Below are positions 50,002 through 59,577 of a DNA stretch of 64,000 bases, piece after piece; position 1 is the first letter of the stretch; each line of letters starts with the position of its first letter. The notes beneath the pieces were generated by a model. That model was given only the letters and a program-made list of their open reading frames with translations, was not told the DNA's origin and searched no databases. This DNA is from Drosophila pseudoobscura (taxonomy: Eukaryota > Arthropoda > Insecta > Diptera > Drosophilidae). Both the position numbers and the translations under genes were made by a program. The DNA is taken from the NCBI RefSeq assembly GCF_009870125.1, contig NC_046683.1, positions 47,445,869 through 47,509,868 on the forward strand, read 5' to 3'.

Positions 50002-52699
50002 ATGCATCTGAGTGCAGACATTTCTAGCGCTTTGCAGCAAATCGAGGCCGTCAAAAAGGGCATCGACGAGAGCGATGACCCCAAACTGCAAATGCAGACG
50101 GCGGAGAGCCTGAGCACCATTCTGGGAATCCTGCAAGACCCCGTCTTCCGCACTATTGTCCATGTGCAGGACTCTCTCTCCGAGCTGAATGCCCAGCTGG
50201 GCCAGCATCCGTCCATGCTGCCCAATGATTTCGATATCGATGTGGCTGGCAATCTTGTCCTGAGCTTAAACGGCGGCGAGGTGATGTACGACTTTGACGA
50301 CCAACAGTCCATATCGGCAACAAGATCCCCAACCTCCCACTCGGCGCCCGGAAGTCCGGACAAGTCCGCGGGAGAGGAGCAACGTCCCCAAAGCCAGAAC
50401 TCCAAGACGGCGGCTGGAGCGGATCTTTACGCCACGGACTATGCACAGATACAGGCCATCGAGTTGGTCAACGATGGCACGGGCCTGGGATTCGGCATTA
50501 TTGGAGCGAGGAGTTCGGGTGTGATTGTCAAGACAATACTGCCTGGCGGAGTGGCGGATAGGGACGGGCGCCTTCGCTCTGGAGATCATATCCTTCAAAT
50601 TGGAGACGTGAACCTGCATGAGATGGTCTCGGAGCAGGTGGCTGCCGTGCTGCGACAGTCGGGAACTCATGTCCGTCTCGTTGTGGCTCGTCCCATCGAG
50701 CAAAATGTGCCAACACCTCAGTATGCGTTGGAGCCGGGTTGTGCGGTTGTTCCGACGCGGGTTCTCGTCGATCCTGCCGAGCTGGAGCGCTACCTTATCT
50801 CCACCGGATATCCGGAGATCTTTGGCGAGAGTTCCACAGCTTCTACGCCGCAGACTACGACTGAAGATGATCGCTTTGTCTACCGCGGCGAGACTTCAAT
50901 GCTCATCGATCCTACAATCGATCTGGAGGAGCTGTTGGCCCTGCCCGAAACGGAAAAGCTGCAGGTGGAACTGAAAAAGGACGCCAACGGCTTGGGCATC
51001 ACCATTGCCGGCTACGTGTGCGAGAAGGAAGAACTGTCGGGCATCTTTGTGAAGAGCGTCTCACCGGGATCAGCGGCTGATCTGAGTGGACGTATTCGAG
51101 TCAACGATCGCATTATCGAGGTGGACGGGCAGTCCCTGCAGGGCTACTCCAATCACCAGGCGGTCGAATTGCTCAAGAAATCTGGCCAAGTGGTAAACCT
51201 CCGGCTGGAACGCTATCTTCGTGGTCCCAAGTACGAGCAACTGCAACAGGCCATCGCTGCCAACGATAAACTGCCATCCAGTGCCCCAGGCACACCCTCT
51301 CGGGCGCAACTGCCCACTCCCGTGGCAACCACATCATCGGCCACCACAACACCCTCCCGCAGTCTGACCAGAGAGCTGGAAGATGAAGCTCTGCCAGCCC
51401 CGGAGGCTTTCATGACCACTCCGCCCTCGAATACCACTATGACCACAACCACGCTGAGTACTTTCGGTGCGGGAAAGCAGTTAGTGGCTGTCAGGGATTC
51501 TCTGGATGGCTCAACGAAGATTATACCCACTGATGTTGTGCCTTTGACCGAAAAAATCGAGGTATGTCATCATTAAAACACTCTGTTGGGTTATTTATAA
51601 ATGATTTTCTCTCCAGCAGGCACCGGTGCACGCCAAGAACGGTGCAGTCATCACTCGTCACAAGTACTATACGGATCCGGAGCTCACCGACGAAGCGGAA
51701 ACGGAAATCATTCGCAAATGGCAAAAGATTGTTGGCTCCGATGTGGAGGTTATTGTGGCACAAATCAAAAAGTTTGCCGTCGGCGGTCTGGGAATCTCGC
51801 TGGAGGGAACCGTAGATGTGGAAGGTGGACGGGAAGTGCGACCCCACCATTACATACGTTCCATTCTTCCAGATGGCCCTGTGGGTGTTAATGCTGTGCT
51901 CCGTTCCGGCGACGAGCTGCTGGAGGTCAATGGCGAGCGTCTGCTTGGCATGAATCACTTGGAGGTGGTAGCCATATTGAAGGAGCTGCCGCTGGACGTG
52001 CGAATGGTGTGCGGACGAAACAAGAACACGTCCCTGCTGCCCTTCTCTGACGACACCCTGAAGAAGCTGAGCAATAACTTTGAAAATCTTTTGCCTGCCA
52101 CCGATCGCTTGGTGAAGGCCAAATCCGATGGCAGCTTGGCCACCGCTGGGTCTGTGGCCGACGCCGATTCGGTGGCCGCTGCTGCCAACTCGTTCACCAA
52201 GCTGAAATCTCGATCTCTGGAGCCACTGACCGGCCTGGCCATGTGGTCATCACAGCCGCAAATCATTGAACTTGTGAAGGGAGACCGCGGTCTGGGGTTC
52301 TCTATACTGGACTACCAGGATCCCCTGGACCCCAATGATACCCTGATAGTCATCCGTTCCCTGGTGCCGGGAGGCGTGGCTCAGTTGGATGGACGTCTGA
52401 TTCCAGGCGACCGCTTGCTGTTTGTCAATTCCATTAATCTTGAGAACGCCTCACTGGACCAGGCCGTGCAGGCCCTGAAGGGAGCTTCCAAGGGCGTGGT
52501 GCGCATCGGTGTGGCCAAACCGCTGCCCATGACGGACAACTCGCTGAAGGCGTGCAGCACTGCGAGCACCACCAGCGAGGAGACACTGGAGGCACAGATG
52601 TCGCCGCCACCGCCAGCCCTGCCCACAGTCGCACCGCCAGCGATGCCAACGGCTGCCAAAGGTGTGGAGCCCGACCTAATACCCGACTGGCGCAATTGA
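50002..52699 (+). CDS. Patj: Patj, Crumbs-complex scaffold, L27 plus four PDZ domains
   Basis: Patj is a cytoplasmic scaffold at the apical junction of epithelia and photoreceptors, binding Crumbs and Stardust. Exon 1 is 50002-51561 (520 codons); exon 2 runs to TGA at 52697-52699. The intron is 55-58 bp and ends in a tandem acceptor CAGCAG, so exon 2 starts at 51617 or 51620 and the protein has 880 or 879 residues. Domains: L27 at about 1-68 (MHLSADISSALQQIEAVKKG start), PDZ1 about 150-233 (GLGFGI), PDZ2 about 321-405 (GLGITI), PDZ3 about 565-655 (GLGISL), PDZ4 about 734-822 (GLGFSI). The C-terminus is DLIPDWRN. The length and domain order match the fly protein (about 871). From base 50149 on, this gene is the left copy of a tandem duplication. 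Confidence 0.98.
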
Positions 52700-53082
52700 A
52701 AACCCGACTGGTCCGCAGTGGGATGTTGGTGGTATGACTGCAATCGATCAAAGAAAGAAAAAATCCCACATTTGGGAGTTTTAACAATCCAAAAAGAAGT
52801 CTTGCAGGTATCCGAATATTGTTATTACCGAATCAAAATGTTATACATATTATTAGCACCGAATTGTGTTGAGCAGATGCGCCCCGCCCAGGAAATGTGG
52901 GGCGCCATCGTCCTCCCCTGCCACAAACAAGCATTCCACCACTTGCAATATTTTCCCTCTAGTATTAGCGAATGAACTTTAACAAGGTATTTCAAGTGTA
53001 TATGTACTTAATACTAAAATTAAATAATGTACCTTCCCCATGCACTGAGTATATCATTCGATGGGCGGGATCCCAACACCGG

Positions 53083-53541
53083 CTACTGCACGCGGTTCAG
53101 CTGTCGTTCGATCTTCATGTAAGTCCTTCGGGACAGCACTCGATCCCTGGCATAGCCGACGAGGTAGCTGAGCACGCCCAGCACAAAGCAGGCGGACTCG
53201 AACTTGATGAAGTTGCGCTGCTCGATGAGTGCCACCCGATCGCAGCTCTTGGTCACGATCTCGCCGCTCTTGCAGCGGAGCAGCTCCTTGTAGTGGGTGT
53301 GGATGCAGACGCCCAGACTCCGGCTGACTATGTCGAACTCCGAGCAAGGATGGCACTCCTGGACCACTGTGTACGGCTCGTGGCGCCAGCAAGTCGAGTT
53401 GTTTTCGATCAAGAACTGCTGCTCTCGCCTGCGCGGACCGTCGGCTGCGTAACGGGATTCAATGATGAGCACCAGTATAGTCAGTATGGTGAGGGCGCTA
53501 AGACCCAGTACCATATGGTACCGCTGGCAGTTTTCGAGCAT
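53083..53541 (-). CDS. JTBR: JTB-family membrane protein, left copy
   Basis: Single-exon 152-residue protein of the JTB (jumping translocation breakpoint) family, from ATG at 53541 to stop at 53083. Residues 11-28 (MVLGLSALTILTILVLII) form a signal anchor. A cysteine-rich ectodomain (CW, CHPC, GVC, RC, SC) follows, then a TM segment at about 119-132 and a basic tail. This fits the family architecture and length (about 146 in human, where JTB associates with mitotic factors). In D. melanogaster JTBR is the Patj neighbour, and here it is convergent with Patj with 383 bp between stop codons. The protein is identical to the right copy at 56819-57277. It shares a divergent promoter with a broken remnant of the next gene. 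Confidence 0.9.
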   Translation of the reverse strand: MLENCQRYHMVLGLSALTILTILVLIIESRYAADGPRRREQQFLIENNSTCWRHEPYTVVQECHPCSEFDIVSRSLGVCIHTHYKELLRCKSGEIVTKSCDRVALIEQRNFIKFESACFVLGVLSYLVGYARDRVLSRRTYMKIERQLNRVQ

Positions 53542-53904
53542 AGTTTGTTTTGTTTGTTTTGTTTATTATTATTTTTATTTTCTGCAAGTAGGAGTGTACA
53601 CATTGTTTTGTAAAGTGTGTACACACTTTCATCTAAGATTAGAGATGACAGCATATTTATCTTAAAATGTATCTCAGTATCTCAATGTTGCCAACAACGT
53701 TGTGAGTGCTGTACAATTTTATTTTGTATTTGGTGTTTTGCAGCATTATTCACGGCAGTTTTACTTGTCCCATCCCTAATCACGCTGTTTACGAACGAGT
53801 AAACATGCAAACGAAGGAAGGGACAGAGAGACCAAAACAATTACGGAAGATAACCACAAAAAGAACGTGGAAAATTTGTGAAAATCGTGTGTGGCGCATT
53901 GAAA
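53542..53904. promoter_or_regulatory. Divergent promoter region of JTBR, left copy
   Basis: The 363 bp between the JTBR ATG (-) and the remnant ATG (+) at 53905 contain an 18-bp perfect palindrome, AAAGTGTGTACACACTTT (53612-53629). A related GTGTACAC lies just before it. The same element recurs in the right copy. The interval should contain both transcription starts; no TATA box was identified. Confidence 0.55.
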
Positions 53905-54080
53905 ATGGTGCTGCGGTCAGGGATTATAATTCCATTTCAGTTTCGGGACACAAAAAAACCGCTAATAATCTTAACATATGGGACCTGAAGAACGTAGGAA
54001 AGCATTTCGATAGCGGCCTGACATGCCCGTGCCCGTGTCTTATGGATGGATGGGGCGGCGGCCACGGCCAGGTCAGGTCG
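53905..54080 (+). pseudogene. Broken copy of zeste-like gene exon 1
   Basis: The sequence corresponds to 57641-57836. Compared with that copy it has lost 25 nt (between about 53953 and 53971), which shifts the frame and leads to a stop in ATGGGACCTGA, and the splice donor GGTAAG has become GGAAAG. No other exons of the gene follow, because Patj sequence begins at the duplication junction. It cannot encode the original protein, but its promoter may still be active and now faces the second Patj copy. Confidence 0.85.
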
Positions 54081-56435
54081 CACTATTGTCTATGTGCAGG
54101 ACTCTCTCCGAGCTGAATGCCCAGCTGGGCCAGCATCCGTCCATGCTGCCCAATGATTTCGATATCGATGTGGCTGGCAATCTTGTCCTGAGCTTAAACG
54201 GCGGCGAGGTGATGTACGACTTTGAAGACCAACAGTCCATATCGGCAACACGATCCCCAACCTCCCACTCGGCGCCCGGAAGTCCGAACAAGTCCGCGGG
54301 CGTGGAGCAACGTCCCCAAAGCCAGAACTCCAAGACGTGAGACGTGAACCTGCATGAGATGGTCTCGGAGCCAGTGGCTGCCGTGCTGCGACGGTCGAGA
54401 ACTCATGTCCGTCTCGTTGTGGCCCGTCCCATCAAGCAAAATGTGCCAACACCTCAGTATGCGTTGGAGCCGGGTTGTGCGGTTGTTCCGACGCGGGTTC
54501 TCGTCGATCCTGCCGAGCTGGAGCGCTACCTTATCTCCACCGGATATCCGGAGATCTTTGGCGAGAGTTCCACAGCTTCTACGCCGCAGACTACGACTGA
54601 AGATGATCGCTTTGTCTACCGCGGCGAGACTTCAATGCTCATCGATCCTACAATCGATCTGGAGGAGCTGTTGGCCCTGCCCGAAACGGAAAAGCTGCAG
54701 GTGGAACTGAAAAAGGACGCCAACGGCTTGGGCATCACCATTGCCGGCTACGTGTGCGAGAAGGAAGAACTGTCGGGCATCTTTGTGAAGAGCGTCTCAC
54801 CGGGATCAGCGGCTGATCTGAGTGGACGTATTCGAGTCAACGATCGCATTATCGAGGTGGACGGGCAGTCCCTGCAGGGCTACTCCAATCACCAGGCGGT
54901 CGAATTGCTCAAGAAATCTGGCCAAGTGGTAAACCTCCGGCTGGAACGCTATCTTCGTGGTCCCAAGTACGAGCAACTGCAACAGGCCATCGCTGCCAAC
55001 GATAAACTGCCATCCAGTGCCCCAGGCACACCCTCTCGGGCGCAACTGCCCACTCCCGTGGCAACCACATCATCGGCCACCACAACACCCTCCCGCAGCC
55101 TGACCAGAGAGCTGGAAGATGAAGCTCTGCCAGCCCCGGAGGCTTTCATGACCACTCCGCCCTCGAATACCACTATGACCACAACCACGCTGAGTACTTT
55201 CGGTGCGGGAAAGCAGTTAGTGGCTGTCAGGGATTCTCTGGATGGCTCAACGAAGATTATACCCACTGATGTTGTGCCTTTGACCGAAAAAATCGAGGTA
55301 TGTCATCATTAAAACACTCTGTTGGGTTATTTATAAATGATTTTCTCTCCAGCAGGCACCGGTGCACGCCAAGAACGGTGCAGTCATCACTCGTCACAAG
55401 TACTATACGGATCCGGAGCTCACCGACGAAGCGGAAACGGAAATCATTCGCAAATGGCAAAAGATTGTTGGCTCCGATGTGGAGGTTATTGTGGCACAAA
55501 TCAAAAAGTTTGCCGTCGGCGGTCTGGGAATCTCGCTGGAGGGAACCGTAGATGTGGAAGGTGGACGGGAAGTGCGACCCCACCATTACATACGTTCCAT
55601 TCTTCCAGATGGCCCTGTGGGTGTTAATGCTGTGCTCCGTTCCGGCGACGAGCTGCTGGAGGTCAATGGCGAGCGTCTGCTTGGCATGAATCACTTGGAG
55701 GTGGTAGCCATATTGAAGGAGCTGCCGCTGGACGTGCGAATGGTGTGCGGACGAAACAAGAACACGTCCCTGCTGCCCTTCTCTGACGACACCCTGAAGA
55801 AGCTGAGCAATAACTTTGAGAATCTTTTGCCTGCCACCAATCGCTTGGTGAAGGCCAAATCCGATGGCAGCTTGGCCACCGCTGGGTCTGTGGCCGACGC
55901 CGATTCGGTGGCCGCTGCTGCCAACTCGTTCACCAAGCTGAAATCTCGATCTCTGGAGCCACTGACCGGCCTGGCCATGTGGTCATCACAGCCGCAAATC
56001 ATTGAACTTGTGAAGGGAGACCGCGGTCTGGGGTTCTCTATACTGGACTACCAGGATCCCCTGGACCCCAATGATACCCTGATAGTCATCCGTTCCCTGG
56101 TGCCGGGAGGCGTGGCTCAGTTGGATGGACGTCTGATTCCAGGCGACCGCTTGCTGTTTGTCAATTCCATTAACCTTGAGAACGCCTCACTGGACCAGGC
56201 CGTGCAGGCCCTGAAGGGAGCTTCCAAGGGCGTGGTGCGCATCGGTGTGGCCAAACCGCTGCCCATGACGGACAACTCGCTGAAGGCGTGCAGCACTGCG
56301 AGCACCACCAGCGAGGAGACACTGGAGGCACAGATGTCGCCGCCACCGCCAGCCCTGCCCACAGTCGCACCGCCAGCGATGCCAACGGCTGCCAAAGGTG
56401 TGGAGCCCGACCTAATACCCGACTGGCGCAATTGA
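54079..56435 (+). pseudogene. Second Patj copy, 5'-truncated with PDZ1 deletion
   Basis: The copy lacks the Patj start codon and L27 core (it begins at about residue 50). A 2-bp deletion follows shortly after (ctctctctcc to ctctctcc). A deletion of about 192 bp removes the first half of PDZ1, creating TGA at 54338-54340. Downstream, the frame 54344-55297, the intron with its CAGCAG acceptor (exon 2 from 55353 or 55356) and exon 2 to TGA at 56435 are fully open. PDZ2, PDZ3 and PDZ4 are intact and almost identical to the parent (for example TNRLVKAK for TDRLVKAK). The first in-frame ATG after the stop is at 54359. It is either a young pseudogene or a truncated PDZ2-4 gene driven by the captured upstream promoter. 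Conversion by the parent could explain the preserved frame. Confidence 0.85.
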
Positions 56436-56818
56436 AAACCCGACTGGTCCGCAGTGGGATGTTGGTGGTATGACTGCAATCGATCAAAGAAAGAAAAAAT
56501 CCCACATTTGGGAGTTTTAACAATCCAAAAAGAAGTCTTGCAGGTATCCGAATATTGTTATTACCGAATCAAAATGTTATACATATTATTAGCACCGAAT
56601 TGTGTTGAGCAGATGCGCCCCGCCCAGGAAATGTGGGGCGCCATCGTCCTCCCCTGCCACAAACAAGCATTCCACCACTTGCAATATTTTCCCTCTAGTA
56701 TTAGCGAATGAACTTTAACAAGGTATTTCAAGTGTATATGTACTTAATACTAAAATTAAATAATGTACCTTCCCCATGCACTGAGTATATCATTCGATGG
56801 GCGGGATCCCAACACCGG

Positions 56819-57277
56819 CTACTGCACGCGGTTCAGCTGTCGTTCGATCTTCATGTAAGTCCTTCGGGACAGCACTCGATCCCTGGCATAGCCGACGAGG
56901 TAGCTGAGCACGCCCAGCACAAAGCAGGCGGACTCGAACTTGATGAAGTTGCGCTGCTCGATGAGTGCCACCCGATCGCAGCTCTTGGTCACGATCTCGC
57001 CGCTCTTGCAGCGGAGCAGCTCCTTGTAGTGGGTGTGGATGCAGACGCCCAGACTCCGGCTGACTATGTCGAACTCCGAGCAAGGATGGCACTCCTGGAC
57101 CACTGTGTACGGCTCGTGGCGCCAGCAAGTCGAGTTGTTTTCGATCAAGAACTGCTGCTCTCGCCTGCGCGGACCGTCGGCTGCGTAACGGGATTCAATG
57201 ATGAGCACCAGTATAGTCAGTATGGTGAGGGCGCTAAGACCCAGTACCATATGGTACCGCTGGCAGTTTTCGAGCAT
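56819..57277 (-). CDS. JTBR: JTB-family membrane protein, right copy
   Basis: The 152-residue frame has the same predicted protein, residue for residue, as the left copy at 53083-53541, including the signal anchor, cysteine-rich ectodomain and basic C-terminus. It lies convergent with the second Patj copy and head-to-head with the intact zeste-like gene (ATG at 57641), the arrangement that probably represents the ancestral locus. Flanking non-coding sequence is also nearly identical between copies, so identity alone does not prove selection. Both genes appear functional. Confidence 0.9.
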   Translation of the reverse strand: MLENCQRYHMVLGLSALTILTILVLIIESRYAADGPRRREQQFLIENNSTCWRHEPYTVVQECHPCSEFDIVSRSLGVCIHTHYKELLRCKSGEIVTKSCDRVALIEQRNFIKFESACFVLGVLSYLVGYARDRVLSRRTYMKIERQLNRVQ

Positions 57278-57640
57278 AGTTTGTTTTGTTTGTTTTGTTT
57301 ATTATTATTATTATTCTCTGCAAGTAGGAGTGTACACATTGTTTTGTAAAGTGTGTACACACTTTCATCTAAGATTAGAGATGACAGCATATTTATCTTA
57401 AAATGTATCTCAGTATCTCAATGTTGCCAGCAACGTTGTGAGTGCTGTACAATTTTATTTTGTATTTGGTGTTTTGCAGCATTATTCACGGCAGTTTTAC
57501 TTGTCCCATCCCTAATCACGCTGTTTACGAACGAGTAAACATGCAAACGAAGGAAGGGACAGAGAGACCAAAACAATTACGGAAGATAACCACAAAAAGA
57601 ACGTGGAAAATTTGTGAAAATCGTGTGTGGCGCATTGAAA
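57278..57640. promoter_or_regulatory. Divergent promoter of JTBR (right copy) and the zeste-like gene
   Basis: The 363-bp interval has the palindrome AAAGTGTGTACACACTTT at 57348-57365 and differs from the left copy at about three positions (a changed ATT tract near 57310 and CCAGCAACG for CCAACAACG). It should drive both JTBR (-) and the zeste-like gene (+). Confidence 0.55.
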
Positions 57641-59389
57641 ATGGTGCTGCGGTCAGGGATTATAATTCCATTTCAGTTTCGGGACACAAAGAAGCTGCTA
57701 ATGATTGGCGTGCCCGAGGAGAATCGAAATCTTAACATATGGGACCTGAAGAACGTGGGTAAGCATTTCGATAGCTGCCTGCCGTGCCCGTGCCTTATGG
57801 ATGGATGGGGCGGGCGGCCACGGCCAGGTCAGGTCGTAAAACTTAATTGCCCTCCGAGTCTGTGTGTATAGCAGAGTGGCGACTGCTGGCGGCGACACCC
57901 AAAGGCAGTGGAAGAGCCCCGGAGTGTTTGTGCAAATAATATTTGTTGCATTTTCCAGTGCGTGCCGCCTTCGGAATATACAATTTCGAGTTTCGCAACA
58001 AGAAAATTGGCTTTAACATACCCGACGAGCTGCTGCTGCACTATCTGGCCCAAAGGCATGACCTTACCAATTTCGTTATAGAAATCAGTCAAGGTAAATA
58101 CTCATGTATAGCGTATAGCAGCTAAGCCGCGTTTCAATTAGCGTTTAAGCGAGTCCCTCGGAGTCAAGAAACCCCAAAAACATATATATATAGATCAGAT
58201 CTGTTGTGTATATAGACGCGGCAGCCGTAAACGTGCTTTTGCTTGTAAGTCTATGGAAATTTGCCATTTGTAATAAAACCCAAATTGTAAAATGCTTCCC
58301 TTTGCAGCCCTCGACGATGGTCATGCCAAGGAGATGCTGTCTTATGAGCCCTCATGCTCGATGGCTGTCTTGAAGCAGCAACAGCAGCAGCAGCAACATC
58401 ATCCTCTTCAGCACCATGTACCACTGCCTCAGCGTTCAAGTGAGAGTGCCTCCCATCACACGCACGACTACGTGCCCACCTCGCAGCCCAATTCGCCAGC
58501 TCTGGGCGTGTGCCATGAGCCAGTGGATTCGCCACTGGAGCAGCAGGCCAACACCTCCAGCTCAGATCATGCGGATAGCTCCCAAAAGCTGCGTCTCACA
58601 CAAACTTATGCTGAGCGAACGCCCGAATCGTTGACACAGTCCATCGACCCGATGGACATTATACCCAAGGCGGAGTCCGAGTTGGAGGTGGATCGGTTAG
58701 CAAGGACATCTCGGTTTCTGGCGCGGCAAGAGCAGCATCACCAGCAGCAGCAACAGCATCAGCATCAGCAGCAGCAGGCAGCCGCACTGCAGCACGCGTT
58801 GCCCGCCCAGCAAATCTTTTCGAACTACACGCACAGTTTGCCGCCAATGAATGCGCCGAATCCCTCACAGCAGTCGCCCTACACTCCGGGGCTGATGAGT
58901 CGCTTTAGAAGTGAGGACAGCATCTCCCATTGTTCTTTAATAAATGCCTAATCGACCTCCTTTTCATTTAAAGAACGTGGCGAGCGCATGTCTAAGGATC
59001 AAAAAGAGCTGTATGTAAAATTCTTCGAGGACAATCCTTGCATGCTGTCGAATCATCGCCGGCATGATGGCCTCACCGAGCCGCTGTGGGCGAAATTGGC
59101 ACACATGTTGAATAGTGTGCCGCAGGGCGCTGTGAAGAATGTGGAGGACTGGAAGCAGACCTTCGATGCTTGGCGCTATCGCATCTTCATGTACACACGC
59201 TACAACTCCAAGCTGAGCATGTCGGAGACAAGTGATCCGAAGAACTTTAAGCCGCTCACTGCCACCGATCAGAAGGCCTATGCCATGTGGACAAGTCACA
59301 AGCACATAGCACCGCAGGACTATGAGAAAATGGATCTGTTTGTGCCTTTGGACGAGGCCACAACAGCCACCAACAGCTACGATTATTGA
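57641..59389 (+). CDS. Zeste/Myb-SANT-like protein, proximal 3' cassette isoform
   Basis: Exons 57641-57758, 57959-58093, 58308-58910 and 58974-59389 (TGA) join in phase 1 throughout. The shared N-terminus starts MVLRSGIII and continues through NVVRAAFGIYNFEFRNKKIGFNIPDELLLHYLAQRH. Exon 3 is a Q/S/P-rich linker with glutamine runs. Exon 4 encodes the DNA-binding-like domain RMSKDQKELYVKFFEDNP... with W/LN/W spacing (EPLWAKLAHMLN...VEDWKQTFDAWRYRIF). This resembles the zeste-type Myb/SANT family (PF13873), which binds DNA in fly regulators. The predicted length is 423 residues. It is likely nuclear. I do not recall a gene symbol. Exon 1 overlaps the right end of the duplication. The start at 57641 is the first ATG in frame. 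Confidence 0.8.
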
Positions 59390-59577
59390 TTTGGGATCTA
59401 TATGCAATATACAAAACTGTTAATGTGTACTTTAACTAATGCTAAGCGCAAAATACAATATGTTTAAGCCAAAACTAAAAAAATCAACAAAGCAAATCGC
59501 TTGACATCTTCATTATCTAGTTGTTAGATTCACTGTGCATTGTACAACTGTTTTAATGATATTATTTCCTCTTGCAG
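59390..59577 (+). other. Proximal 3' UTR / intron between the two 3' cassettes
   Basis: AT-rich sequence after the first stop. No AATAAA was seen; AATACA at about 59452 is a weak candidate poly(A) signal. It ends in the acceptor TTGCAG used by the distal cassette. Confidence 0.45.

Larger units (their letters stand above)
50149..54080. repeat. Tandem duplication, left copy
   Basis: This copy starts inside Patj exon 1 and ends downstream of a broken exon 1 of the zeste-like gene. It is aligned with 54079-57836 at a constant offset of 3736 bp from 50605 to about 53940. About seven substitutions were seen between 50700 and 53930, but many more, plus indels, near both ends. The two breakpoint sequences share only CG at the junction. 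Confidence 0.95.
54079..57836. repeat. Tandem duplication, right copy
   Basis: This copy begins inside Patj exon 1 at the L27 end and runs through JTBR into intron 1 of the zeste-like gene. It is about 175 bp shorter than the left copy, mainly because of a deletion of about 192 bp in the PDZ1 region near 54337. The right copy keeps the intact exon 1 of the zeste-like gene, while the left copy keeps the intact Patj. Confidence 0.95.

Noticed and set aside
52972-53613. 213-codon open frame antisense to JTBR, also present in the second copy (56708-57349)
   Set aside because: Antisense shadow of JTBR; its conservation between copies is explained by the duplication.
50149-57836. Duplication as a pure assembly artefact
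   Set aside because: Copy-specific deletions, frameshift and clustered substitutions at the edges show two distinct loci; a false duplicate from one allele would be less plausible, though long reads should confirm.
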